DNA of 64,000 nucleotides, taken from assembly GCA_963839685.1 (NCBI GenBank), contig CAWIVS010000010.1, positions 124,001 through 188,000 of the forward strand, given 5' to 3'. Below are positions 35,029 to 43,736 of this stretch, piece by piece. Below the pieces are notes generated by a model. The model was given only the letters and a program-made list of their open reading frames with translations. It made no database searches and was not told the origin of the DNA. The position numbers were made by a program, and so were the translations under genes. Source of the DNA: CADEED01 sp963839685. GTDB lineage: Bacteria; Pseudomonadota; Gammaproteobacteria; Steroidobacterales; Steroidobacteraceae. How positions within the stretch are numbered: the stretch's first letter is position 1; each line of letters opens with the position of its first letter.

Positions 35029-37191
35029 ATGCAAAGGTCGAAATCCATCGTCGGCATAGCCGTCGGGGTATCGAGCATCGTGCTCATCGTTGCGGGTGTG
35101 ATCGCGCATCGCTCGGTGCAGTTGCTCGCCGATACCAGCGACGAAATCCTGCGCTCCAAGGAACTCGAGCTGAGTCTCGAGCGGCTTCTGTCCAGCGTGC
35201 GCGACGCCGAAACTGGCCAGCGCGGCTATCTCTTGACTGGCAGTGTGCTCTACCTCTTTCCCTACGACGAAGCCCTGCGCCAGATCGAAGGCAGGCTGCA
35301 TACGCTCGAGGAGCGCATGCAGGCGCGTAACGGTTCGTTGCAAGAACTGCAGGTGTTGAGCGGCCTGGTCAAGTCCAAGCTGGACGAAACGGCGCGTACC
35401 CTCGAGCTGGCCCGTTCCGGCCGACGCGCTGAGGCACTGGCGCTTGTGAATACGGACCAGGGCAAGGCCGCCATGGAGGCGCTGCGCACGCAGATTGCCG
35501 AGCGCGTGCTCGTCGAGCAGCGCAATGTCGAACGCCTCATGACGCTGGAGCAGGATGCGCGGCAGGCGACCTTGCGTTCGAGCATTTCGGTCAGTGCACT
35601 CGCGGTCTTGCTCATGATGCTGCTCGCCTACGTGGTACGGCGCGATTCCGCGCGCCTGCGGCTCAGCGAGGAGCGACTCATGACGACGCTGCGCAGCATC
35701 GGCGACGCGGTGATCGCAACCGACGAAAAAGGGACGGTCACGATGATCAACCCGGTCGCCGAAAAACTCACCGGCTGGTCTCAGGCTCTTGCCAGGGGCA
35801 AACCACTCGACGAAATTTTTCGCATCGTCAATGAGCGGACGCGCGCGACGGTGGAAAGCCCGGTGACCAAGGTGCTGCGCAAGGGTGGCATCGTGGGTAT
35901 CGCGAATCACACCGTGCTCATTCACAAAGCGGGACACGAAACCGCGATCGAGGACAGCGGCGCGCCGATCTGCGACGACGCCGGCACTATTACAGGTGTG
36001 GTGCTGGTGTTCCGGGATGCCACCGAGGAACGCGCCGCCCAGAACGCGCTGCGACTCGCGGACCAGAGAAAAGACGAATTTCTCGCCACCCTCGCGCACG
36101 AATTGCGCAACCCACTGGCGCCCATTCGCCAGGCTGCCGCGGTCGCTGCCCATGCAGGCTCGAAGCCAGAACAGGTACGCTGGGGCCATTCGGTGATCGA
36201 GCGGCAGGCCGCGCACATGGCGCGTCTGCTCGATGACCTGCTCGATGTTTCGCGCATTACGCGAGGCCGGCTCGAAGTACGCCGCGCGCGCGTCGCGTTG
36301 CGAAACGTCGTGGATGCTGCCGTGGAAACGGCGCGACCCGCCATCGACGCCGGCAAACACGCGTTATTGGTCAACCTGCCCGACGAGCCGCTCATGCTCG
36401 ATGTCGACGCGCTGCGCATCTCGCAGGTGCTTTCGAACCTGTTGACCAACGCGGCGAAATATACCGCGCACCCAGGCACGATTCGCCTGATTGCTGAACG
36501 CGTTGGCGAGGACGTCGTGATCCGTGTCGCCGACGACGGAATCGGGGTCGCGCCCACGGACCTGCCCAGGATTTTCGAAATGTTCGCCCAGGTGAAGCCG
36601 ACGCTCGATCGCAAGGAAGCCGGCCTCGGCATCGGCCTGGCGCTATCCAAGGCGCTCGTGGAGCTGCACGGCGGCACGCTCGGGGTACGCAGCGCAGGCC
36701 TCGGCAAGGGCAGTGAATTCACCGTACGACTGCAACTGGCGACGCCGGAGCAGGCGATGCCGACTCCAGGTTCGTTGGCGGAAACGGCAGATGCCACGCC
36801 AGGCGCATCACGCTTGCGCATCCTGCTTGCTGACGACAATCGCGACGCCTGCGATAGCCTCGAGATGCTGCTCGGCATCGAAGGACACGAGGTACGCGTC
36901 GCTTATGATGGTGATAGTGCGCTCGCGACGATCGCAGACTTCCACCCGGAAGTTGCGCTGCTGGATATCGGGATGCCGAAGATGAATGGATATGAGCTCG
37001 CGACCGAGATCCGCAAGCAACCCTGGAGCCAGGGCATCCAGCTAGTCGCCGTGACGGGCTGGGGACAGGGCAGCGATCGCCAGCGCGCGCTCGACGCCGG
37101 GTTCGACGCGCACTTCGTCAAACCCGTCGACTTCACGGAATTGCGGTCGTTCTGCGCCTCGATTGCTGCCGGGCGCAGCCCCGGCGCCTGA
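35029..37191 (+). CDS. Hybrid sensor kinase with CHASE3, PAS, kinase and receiver domains
   Basis: The 720-residue protein has two membrane segments (GIAVGVSSIVLIVAGVIA and ISVSALAVLLMMLLAYVV) around a CHASE3 sensor with the typical DAETGQRGYLLTG motif. A PAS domain (LRSIGDAVIATDEKGTVTMI) follows, then HisKA with phosphorylatable His357 in LAHELRNPLAPIRQ. The HATPase has NLLTNAAKYT, DDGIGVAPTDLPRIFEMF and GLGIGLALSKALVELHGG. The receiver has acidic pocket LADDNRD, Asp646 in LLDIGMPKMNGYE and Lys in HFVKPVD. It probably passes phosphate to a separate Hpt protein. No output regulator lies nearby. The stimulus is unknown. Confidence 0.94.
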   Translation: MQRSKSIVGIAVGVSSIVLIVAGVIAHRSVQLLADTSDEILRSKELELSLERLLSSVRDAETGQRGYLLTGSVLYLFPYDEALRQIEGRLHTLEERMQARNGSLQELQVLSGLVKSKLDETARTLELARSGRRAEALALVNTDQGKAAMEALRTQIAERVLVEQRNVERLMTLEQDARQATLRSSISVSALAVLLMMLLAYVVRRDSARLRLSEERLMTTLRSIGDAVIATDEKGTVTMINPVAEKLTGWSQALARGKPLDEIFRIVNERTRATVESPVTKVLRKGGIVGIANHTVLIHKAGHETAIEDSGAPICDDAGTITGVVLVFRDATEERAAQNALRLADQRKDEFLATLAHELRNPLAPIRQAAAVAAHAGSKPEQVRWGHSVIERQAAHMARLLDDLLDVSRITRGRLEVRRARVALRNVVDAAVETARPAIDAGKHALLVNLPDEPLMLDVDALRISQVLSNLLTNAAKYTAHPGTIRLIAERVGEDVVIRVADDGIGVAPTDLPRIFEMFAQVKPTLDRKEAGLGIGLALSKALVELHGGTLGVRSAGLGKGSEFTVRLQLATPEQAMPTPGSLAETADATPGASRLRILLADDNRDACDSLEMLLGIEGHEVRVAYDGDSALATIADFHPEVALLDIGMPKMNGYELATEIRKQPWSQGIQLVAVTGWGQGSDRQRALDAGFDAHFVKPVDFTELRSFCASIAAGRSPGA

Positions 37192-37198
37192 TGCCCGC

Positions 37199-38176
37199 TC
37201 AACCCGCCGGTGAGCTGATGATGCGCGCGGCCCTGGCGTCGTCCCTGGAGTTGCGCTCGCGCCGTTCGGCCGGACGAGGTGACTGTTCGTTCACCGGCGG
37301 TCCGAGATACTCGCGCTCACCGACGAACAGCCCGCGCTCGACCTGATCGCGCCAGCCGCGCGGGGCGCTCGTCCCGCGCATCAGCACCGCGGCGTTCTGC
37401 GCGAACAGCTGCGTGCGAAGATCCAGCTGCCGGATCGCTTCGCGCGCCAGCAGCGCATCGTTGCCACGACGCACCCGCTCGAGAAAATCCAGCACCGGCG
37501 CGGCGTCGGCTCCGACGGCGGCTTCGATACGTTTTGCAAAGGGCGCAGTGTCGCGGCCCTCGCGGGCGGCGAGACCGTACATGGTGAACATGGTCGGCAG
37601 GTCGGCGTCTTCCGGGATATTCAGTCCCAGCGCCGTTTCGATCATTTCTGCGCTTGCGCCTTCAGAGGCAGCCGCCAGCCACAGGATGTCTTCGCTGCCT
37701 TTCCCGGCCTTCTTCGCAAGTGCCACGGCGCGCTGCAGTTGTCCGCGGGCAATCGCGGTGTATGCCTCGAGTGGAGTGCCGGCGACATTTTCGCCCGATT
37801 CGATGGCCGCAAAGGTCTGCAGCTGCTGCGAATTCTGCGCGAGGTCATGCAGGCTGGCGTCGGTTCCGAGATTGATCCGGCGCACGCGCGCGGCGTCGAG
37901 CGCCAGGTATTCGCGCATCGACGGCACGGACTTGTAGGCCTTTTCGTAGAGCGGTGCGGCCGCCAGGAAGTTGCTTTGCTGGGCGTGCGTCGCTGCCGCT
38001 GCCAGCGCCAGCCAACCGTTGTCGGGCCATTTCTGCTGGGCGGCCATGAACTGCACGTCGCGCTGCGGCCCCTCCGCGTTGCATCGTATGGCGAGGTATT
38101 GCCAATCGGCATCAGTGGGCGCGGCCGCGGCGCTCGCCTGGTGGCGGGCACAAACCTCGGCATGCTCTTCATCCAC
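37199..38176 (-). CDS. Uncharacterised helical-repeat protein paired with M48 peptidase
   Basis: The 325-residue protein is rich in Ala and predicted helices and shows TPR/Sel1-like spacing, for example WLALAAAATHAQQSNFLAA and ARGQLQRAVALAKKAGKG. There is no signal peptide or membrane segment. It starts with GTG at 38176, overlapping the M48 peptidase stop by eight bases, so the two are translationally coupled. The C-terminal 40 residues are charged and low-complexity. I do not recognise a family; a partner or regulator of the peptidase is the simplest idea. Confidence 0.65.
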   Translation of the reverse strand: MDEEHAEVCARHQASAAAAPTDADWQYLAIRCNAEGPQRDVQFMAAQQKWPDNGWLALAAAATHAQQSNFLAAAPLYEKAYKSVPSMREYLALDAARVRRINLGTDASLHDLAQNSQQLQTFAAIESGENVAGTPLEAYTAIARGQLQRAVALAKKAGKGSEDILWLAAASEGASAEMIETALGLNIPEDADLPTMFTMYGLAAREGRDTAPFAKRIEAAVGADAAPVLDFLERVRRGNDALLAREAIRQLDLRTQLFAQNAAVLMRGTSAPRGWRDQVERGLFVGEREYLGPPVNEQSPRPAERRERNSRDDARAARIISSPAG

Positions 38177-41126
38177 GGCAGCTGTTCTGCTCGAAGCGCC
38201 GCAACACCACGTTCGACGTGTCCTCTTTCAGCCGCGTCGCGAAAATCTCATCGAAGCCCGGCTCCTCGGCGGCCAGCGCCAGCCATTCGTAGTAGTGCGC
38301 GGAATCCGTGGCATCCCAGCGTGCGTGGGTGCGAATGACGCGGGAGCGCTCTTTTTCATCCTTGATGCCCTGGCTCTGGGAGTAGGGTGGCGCCCGCCAG
38401 TTGGCGGATAGCACTTCGCGGTAGCCGGCGGAATTCTCCTTGACCTGGATGCGCTCCGGCGGCTCCTCGAACACGTGGTCGACGTGGGTGACTGACCACC
38501 GCAAGTTACCGAGCTGGCGTTCCTTGGGTGGCCGCTGGCCAGATGCCGAGCTCGTGTATACCGCAGTCCACTGGAACAGCGGCACCGCGCCCGCGACGTT
38601 GTACACATAGCGCGCATTCGCGCCGTCGAGTTCCTGGTCGAATGCCTCGACGAGATCGCCCTTGGCGGTAAGCGCGCGCACCGTGATCTTGCCCGACTGC
38701 GGGACATTCACGGTCACGGGCTTGTAGGGCGCAGCCTGGACCTGCGCGTCGCCCACCTGTACCGAGAGCGGCAGGGCCAGCGAGTTGAAGACGGTGACCG
38801 ACGAGGTGCCGAAATTGGTGCCCAGTACGAGCACGCCACCGACGATGCCGAGCGCGACGCTCGAGCGGGCAATGGCCGGCACCACGCCATCGGCGGTCTG
38901 GAACCGGTCCCACCAGTCGAGCCGCTTCTGCCGCGGCCGTTCGTTACCCGGCATGAGTCTGCGGAAATCGCGCGGCACTTTGGCCGACGGCGGTGCGTCG
39001 GCCGGGGTCAGGCGATCGCGCAGGAACTTGGCGACCTGGCTTTCCGCGAGCAGCAACTGTTCGAGTGCCGCATCGCGCAGTCTTCCGAACACGTGCAGCG
39101 TGCCACCCACCCAGCCGTCGATCACGTTGATCCAGTCGCCAATGTTCTCGCGATTGGGCGGCGGCAGCTTGAACTCCTCGAGCATGGCCGACCAGCTTTC
39201 CACTTCCAGCCGGCGCAGCAGCGTGCGATCGAGTGTCACCTGCGGAATCTCTTCGTATACGCCGTTGAGCACCGCGTACAGCTGGTCGCATCCGTCGATG
39301 AGTCGCTTGAGCTCGCTCGAACTGACACGGCCGTCGGCGGTGACGATGTTGTAGATGTTGGCGACGTAACCCTGGGCATCGCGCAGGTTGGCATGGCTAT
39401 GGTCGGCGTAGTGCAACACCGACAGCAGCCCCTGCAGGTATTCGGGCCAGCCCTTCTGCAGGGCCTGTGCCGCGCCGAGATGCGCGGTGCGGCAGCGTTT
39501 GTCATGTTCCTCGACGACAGTCCGCACGCCCGCAATTTCACGTTCCAGCACGGCGATCACGCGCGGCAGATCTCCGCGTCGCAGCTTTTCGCCCTTGTGC
39601 TGGATGATGCCGCCCGGCGCCTGCGCCACCTGGTCACGCAAGGCCTCGAGCGCGTACTTCTGTTCCAGCTTTTCGTTGAGTTGCTCCACGTCTTGCGCGA
39701 GCGACCCCGGGTACAGGGCATCGAGCGAGCGCGCAATTTCCTGGCCGGCGGGCAACACCCCGTACAGCTCCTGCACATCGCGCGCATGGCGCACCGGCGA
39801 GCGGTTCAGGTAGACACCGTGGTAGCGGCGATCGAGAAACGCGCGGCCGTAGAGCTTGTCGAGATTCTCGAACGTCGTCGTCATGGGCGTCGGTTCGACG
39901 GTCGCATCGCGCAGCACGTGCGCCGACATCCGCTCCCTGAGCTTCTGCGAATTCGAGAACAGGTCCCAGGCGCTGCGTTCATCGACCGGTGCCGCGACGT
40001 AGTTCTGCTTGGCATTGTGTTCGCGATCCGAGCTCGGCGGATGCGTCATCCACATGCGCGGCGGCAGCGCCAGCTCGGACTTGAACAGACGATGTGAGTC
40101 ACGTGCGCCCGCAGGCAGCGGCGGCACGACGCCGTAGTTGGGCTGGTTCAGGATCTCGCGCATGCGATCGATGATGCGCGTCTGCACCGCGAACAGGTCC
40201 GTGATGCCGCGCTTGTTGCCGGCTTCCGACCCCGCGAACGACAGGGCCTTGTCCCAGGCGTCGTCGGCCGCGCCGAGCCGGTGCAGCGCGTGGATCAGTG
40301 CATCGCTGCCGGTCAGCGACACTGCCACGAGATCTGCCTGGAATTCCATCTGGCGCGACAGCGCGCGTTCGGCCAGCGTCACCAGCCGACGCAGTACTTC
40401 CATCATCGAGCGGATCGACCAGACGATGATGGACAGCAGCCATCCTACCCAGGCCACGCGCAGATCGATGCGTGACAGCTGCGCCAGTAGTTTGTCGAGC
40501 GCGTCGCGTCGCGACACGATGTGATCCGCGATCTCTCGCGCGATGTACACCCAGCGACCCACGGCCATGGAACGCTGCGCGAAATGGCCGAACTCGTGCG
40601 CCAGCACCGCCTTGAGCTCGCCGAGACTCACGACATTGACGAGACCCAGGCCGATCTCGAGATTCTTCCTGGTGGGGATGATGAGATTGAGCAGCGACAG
40701 GTCGTAGAACACTGCCGCGTTGACGCGCGGCGAGAGAAACACCTTGTGGGCACGCGGCGCCCTGGCCTCGTCGGCCAGCCGATCGATGAATTCGAACAGC
40801 TCGGGTTCGTCGGCGCGCGTGATCTCGATGTCCTGGATGTCGAAGCGGTGCTGGATGAAGAACAGCGCCTTCAGCATGAATACCGCGAGGAAGGCCGCAC
40901 ACACGCCGGCGACCAGGCCCCACAGATCGAAGTTGCCATTGGCGCCGAACATGCCGCCGAGCAGCCTCCAGGCCGTCAGCGCAAACCAGGCGGACAATGC
41001 GAAATACACCGCGAGGAAAGTGGTGAGTCCCAGCATCGCCAGCCAGGCGTGGCGCTTGTACGCGGCGCTCGGGGCCGTGAGATTCGGCGGTACGTCGACG
41101 GGACCCGGTGGATAGGCAAGGCTCAT
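38169..41126 (-). CDS. Large membrane-bound M48-family zinc metallopeptidase
   Basis: The 985-residue protein begins with two membrane segments (AWLAMLGLTTFLAVYFALSA and GVCAAFLAVFMLKALFFI), an M48 catalytic domain with the zinc motif HEFGH (His177, Glu178, His181) and a third span (WVGWLLSIIVWSIRSM). Downstream, about residues 340-720 are helical and unassigned. Another hydrophobic segment (ALGIVGGVLVLGTNFGTSSV) is near residue 770, and a beta-rich C-terminal part follows. HtpX-like enzymes are near 290 residues, so most of this chain is extra and may hold substrate-binding parts. It is the first of a leftward pair and lies downstream of the MoxR operon. Confidence 0.85.
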   Translation of the reverse strand: MSLAYPPGPVDVPPNLTAPSAAYKRHAWLAMLGLTTFLAVYFALSAWFALTAWRLLGGMFGANGNFDLWGLVAGVCAAFLAVFMLKALFFIQHRFDIQDIEITRADEPELFEFIDRLADEARAPRAHKVFLSPRVNAAVFYDLSLLNLIIPTRKNLEIGLGLVNVVSLGELKAVLAHEFGHFAQRSMAVGRWVYIAREIADHIVSRRDALDKLLAQLSRIDLRVAWVGWLLSIIVWSIRSMMEVLRRLVTLAERALSRQMEFQADLVAVSLTGSDALIHALHRLGAADDAWDKALSFAGSEAGNKRGITDLFAVQTRIIDRMREILNQPNYGVVPPLPAGARDSHRLFKSELALPPRMWMTHPPSSDREHNAKQNYVAAPVDERSAWDLFSNSQKLRERMSAHVLRDATVEPTPMTTTFENLDKLYGRAFLDRRYHGVYLNRSPVRHARDVQELYGVLPAGQEIARSLDALYPGSLAQDVEQLNEKLEQKYALEALRDQVAQAPGGIIQHKGEKLRRGDLPRVIAVLEREIAGVRTVVEEHDKRCRTAHLGAAQALQKGWPEYLQGLLSVLHYADHSHANLRDAQGYVANIYNIVTADGRVSSSELKRLIDGCDQLYAVLNGVYEEIPQVTLDRTLLRRLEVESWSAMLEEFKLPPPNRENIGDWINVIDGWVGGTLHVFGRLRDAALEQLLLAESQVAKFLRDRLTPADAPPSAKVPRDFRRLMPGNERPRQKRLDWWDRFQTADGVVPAIARSSVALGIVGGVLVLGTNFGTSSVTVFNSLALPLSVQVGDAQVQAAPYKPVTVNVPQSGKITVRALTAKGDLVEAFDQELDGANARYVYNVAGAVPLFQWTAVYTSSASGQRPPKERQLGNLRWSVTHVDHVFEEPPERIQVKENSAGYREVLSANWRAPPYSQSQGIKDEKERSRVIRTHARWDATDSAHYYEWLALAAEEPGFDEIFATRLKEDTSNVVLRRFEQNSCRG

Positions 41127-41231
41127 GGAACGTCTCCCCGCGCTCTTGTTCTTCTGATCCTAGTTTGCCCCCGGGCGCGCGAGACGGGAAGCCGTTCACG
41201 ATTCGTACCGGATCCTGTTATTTTCCTGCCG

Positions 41232-41400
41232 TTGGCAGCACACAATCCTTACGCGCCTTCCAGGGCCAGCCCGAAAAGCCGCGGAACCACCTACCCCGCC
41301 GGCAGGGGCCTGTGGCACACGGGGCGATTCCCGCACCGCTGCGTCAAGTGCAATGAAGCCTGCCGAACTACATGCTCGATTGAGCGCCGCCGCTCACAAC
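41232..41400 (+). pseudogene. Remnant of the N-terminus of a small membrane-protein gene
   Basis: On the + strand, in a gap between two leftward genes, the sequence reads AAHNPYAPSRASP, then GLWHTGRFPHRCVKCNEA and loses meaning by about 41390. A 'NPYAP' start followed about 35 residues later by 'P-RCVKCN' is how a group of uncharacterised Xanthomonadales-type membrane proteins begins; the membrane part that should follow is absent. There is no ATG, only a TTG at 41232. This is recognition by eye and remains tentative. Confidence 0.4.
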
Positions 41401-42752
41401 ATGCCGGCGCGCTTCACGGCGTTGTAGCGGTTCACCAGTTCGATGCCGAGCCGCGTCGGCTCCGCGTCCACCATGAGTGCATCGCGCGCCGCCAGGCGGT
41501 TGAAGGCATCGCGGCGTGACTGTTCGTACAGGTGCGCACTGCCCACGTCGAGCGCTGCATCCATCGTGCCCAGCGGCTGGGATATCAGGTCGCCCACGAT
41601 GCGCTCGCGCAAGCTAGCCAGCATCACCAGGTGTCGCGAGCGCAGCAGTCGCAGCGCGTGCGACAGCTCGCTGGAATCCTCGTCACGAAAATTGGTGATG
41701 ACGATGATCAGCGAGCGCTTGCGGTGCCTGCGCAGCAGGTTTTGCGCCATGGACAGGTAGTCGGAATGCGTCAGCGACGGCTGCACTGCATACAACTCGC
41801 CCATCAGGGCGTTCAGCACGTGTCCGCCCTTGCGTGGCGCAAACACGCGTTCCTCGCCCGGTGGCGTGCCGAAGGTGAGCGCCCCGACCGCGTCGCCCTG
41901 GCGCAGGGCGACGTACGACAACAGCATGACGGCGTTGAGGACCTGGTCGAAGTGCCCGCTGCCGATGCCGGTTTCGACATCGTGGGCGCGCATGCGGCGC
42001 CCGCAGTCGACCAGCAGCATCACGCACTGGTCACGCTCGTCCTGGTATTCACGCAGGATGGGTTTGTGCTGCCGCAGGGTGGCCTTCCAGTCGATGTGGC
42101 GCACCGGATCGCCGTAACGATATTCGGCGAGCTGTTTGAAGTCGGTACCTTCGCCACGCTGCTGGTAGGTCTTGATGCCGATTTCCTGCAGCCGGCGGTC
42201 TCCGGCGAGCCAGGCATAACGCGCCACCTGCGCGAAGTCCGGGTACGAACGCCGCGCCTCTGACACGCCCGCGCTCTCCAGCAGCTCGCACAGGCCGAAG
42301 ACGCTGCGCACCCGCAGATCGGCGGGCGCAAACCCGATCTCGCCGCGCCGGGTTGGTACGGCTTCATAGGCGATGTCGACGCGCTTGTCGGGCTGCGTCT
42401 CGACGGTCACGGGCAGGCCGGTGACGCGCAGGCTTGGGTCGCAGTGATCGAACACCTCGCAGCGCAGGCGGCGCGAGCCGGCGGACTCGAACTGCAGATG
42501 CACCAGCTGCCGGACGCCAATGGCGAATGCGGACGGCAGCCGCCGCAACATGCGCACCTGTGCCGCGCGCCACGCGTGGCGCGTCAGCGCGAAATCGACG
42601 AGGGCGACCAGCAACAGCGCGGCCACGAACCAGCCGCTCGCCCAGCTCACCAGCTTGAGGTCCACGCCGAGCAGCAACGCCGCCGCGGCGGCAGTGCCGG
42701 CGGCCGTGACCACGAGCAACAGGCGTGAGCTGGGGATGACGCGCAGTCGCAT
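41394..42752 (-). CDS. DUF58 protein of the MoxR operon
   Basis: The 452-residue protein has two N-terminal membrane segments (LLLVVTAAGTAAAAALLLG and WFVAALLLVALVDFALT), a beta-rich middle and the DUF58 core YRYGDPVRHIDWKATLRQ. A von Willebrand A-like region follows (DQCVMLLVDCGRRM, a partly altered MIDAS). DUF58 proteins are encoded beside MoxR ATPases and are thought to be their partners in assembling or activating complexes. It is the last gene of the leftward operon and follows moxR by six bases. Confidence 0.92.
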   Translation of the reverse strand: MRLRVIPSSRLLLVVTAAGTAAAAALLLGVDLKLVSWASGWFVAALLLVALVDFALTRHAWRAAQVRMLRRLPSAFAIGVRQLVHLQFESAGSRRLRCEVFDHCDPSLRVTGLPVTVETQPDKRVDIAYEAVPTRRGEIGFAPADLRVRSVFGLCELLESAGVSEARRSYPDFAQVARYAWLAGDRRLQEIGIKTYQQRGEGTDFKQLAEYRYGDPVRHIDWKATLRQHKPILREYQDERDQCVMLLVDCGRRMRAHDVETGIGSGHFDQVLNAVMLLSYVALRQGDAVGALTFGTPPGEERVFAPRKGGHVLNALMGELYAVQPSLTHSDYLSMAQNLLRRHRKRSLIIVITNFRDEDSSELSHALRLLRSRHLVMLASLRERIVGDLISQPLGTMDAALDVGSAHLYEQSRRDAFNRLAARDALMVDAEPTRLGIELVNRYNAVKRAGML

Positions 42753-42758
42753 GTGCCG

Positions 42759-43736
42759 TCAGACGCGCGGCGCCGCCACGTTTTCGATCATCGAACTCAA
42801 CAGGTCATCGGTCTTGCGTCCTTCGAGCAATGCATCGGGCGCCAGCGCGATGCGATGGCGCAGCGCCGGGAGCGCCACGCGTTTGATGTCGTCGGGAATG
42901 ACGAAGTTGCGTCCTTCGAGCAATGCCACCGCGCGGCCGCCGCGTACCAGGGCCAGCGCGCCGCGAGAGCCGGCGCCCTGGGCGATGCCGGCCCATTCGC
43001 GCGTGGCACGCGTGAGCCGCACGGCGTAATCGATGACCTGCTCGTCGACACGCTGACGCGCGACGATGGTCTGCAGGCTGGTCACCGCGCGCTCGTTCAA
43101 CACGGCGGTGACCTTGGACAGCGGCAGCTGGTCACCGGCCTGATCGGTGGTCGCACGGATCACCACGCCCACCTCGTCGGCGAGCGACGGATAGCCGATC
43201 TCGATCTTGAACAGGAAGCGGTCGAGTTGCGCTTCGGGCAGTGGATAGGTGCCCTCGGTTTCCACCGGGTTCTGCGTGGCGAGGACCATGAAGGGCTTGG
43301 GCAGCACATGCGTCTGCCCCTCGAGTGTGACCTGGTATTCCTGCATCACTTCGAGCAGCGCACTCTGCGTCTTGGCGGGGGCGCGATTGATCTCATCGGC
43401 GAGCAGCAGGTGCGTGAACACCGGGCCACGCACGATGCGCATTTCCATGGTCTTGGGATCGAGCACCGCGTGGCCGGTGATATCCGAAGGCATCATGTCC
43501 GGTGTGAACTGAATGCGGCCGGTGGATAGTTGCAGCGCCTGCGCGAGCGCCCGCACCAGCAGGGTTTTGCCGAGACCCGGTACGCCTTCGATGAGCACGT
43601 GTCCGGATGACACCAGCGCGAGCACGACTTCCTCGACCACGCCCGTCTGCCCGACGATTGCCTCCCCGATGCTGGCGCGCAGTTTTCCGAGCAACTCGGC
43701 CGCTTTCTGGAGAGTGCTGGATTCAGTCGGTTCCAT
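42759..43736 (-). CDS. MoxR-family AAA+ ATPase
   Basis: The frame opens at 43856, but the ATG at 43736 (MEPTESSTLQKAAELL) gives the usual 325-residue length and starts where the family starts. The motifs are Walker A GVPGLGKT, Walker B LLADEINRAP, sensor 1 ATQNPVETEGTYPLPEAQ and the C-terminal lid. MoxR proteins act as chaperone-like ATPases for VWA/DUF58 partners at the membrane. The start lies 14 bases inside the preceding DUF4350 gene, which implies translational coupling. Confidence 0.94.
   Translation of the reverse strand: MEPTESSTLQKAAELLGKLRASIGEAIVGQTGVVEEVVLALVSSGHVLIEGVPGLGKTLLVRALAQALQLSTGRIQFTPDMMPSDITGHAVLDPKTMEMRIVRGPVFTHLLLADEINRAPAKTQSALLEVMQEYQVTLEGQTHVLPKPFMVLATQNPVETEGTYPLPEAQLDRFLFKIEIGYPSLADEVGVVIRATTDQAGDQLPLSKVTAVLNERAVTSLQTIVARQRVDEQVIDYAVRLTRATREWAGIAQGAGSRGALALVRGGRAVALLEGRNFVIPDDIKRVALPALRHRIALAPDALLEGRKTDDLLSSMIENVAAPRV

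Noticed and set aside
33744..36360. Two long minus-strand frames (471 and 467 codons)
   Set aside because: Antisense to katG and the hybrid kinase, both intact with complete active sites.
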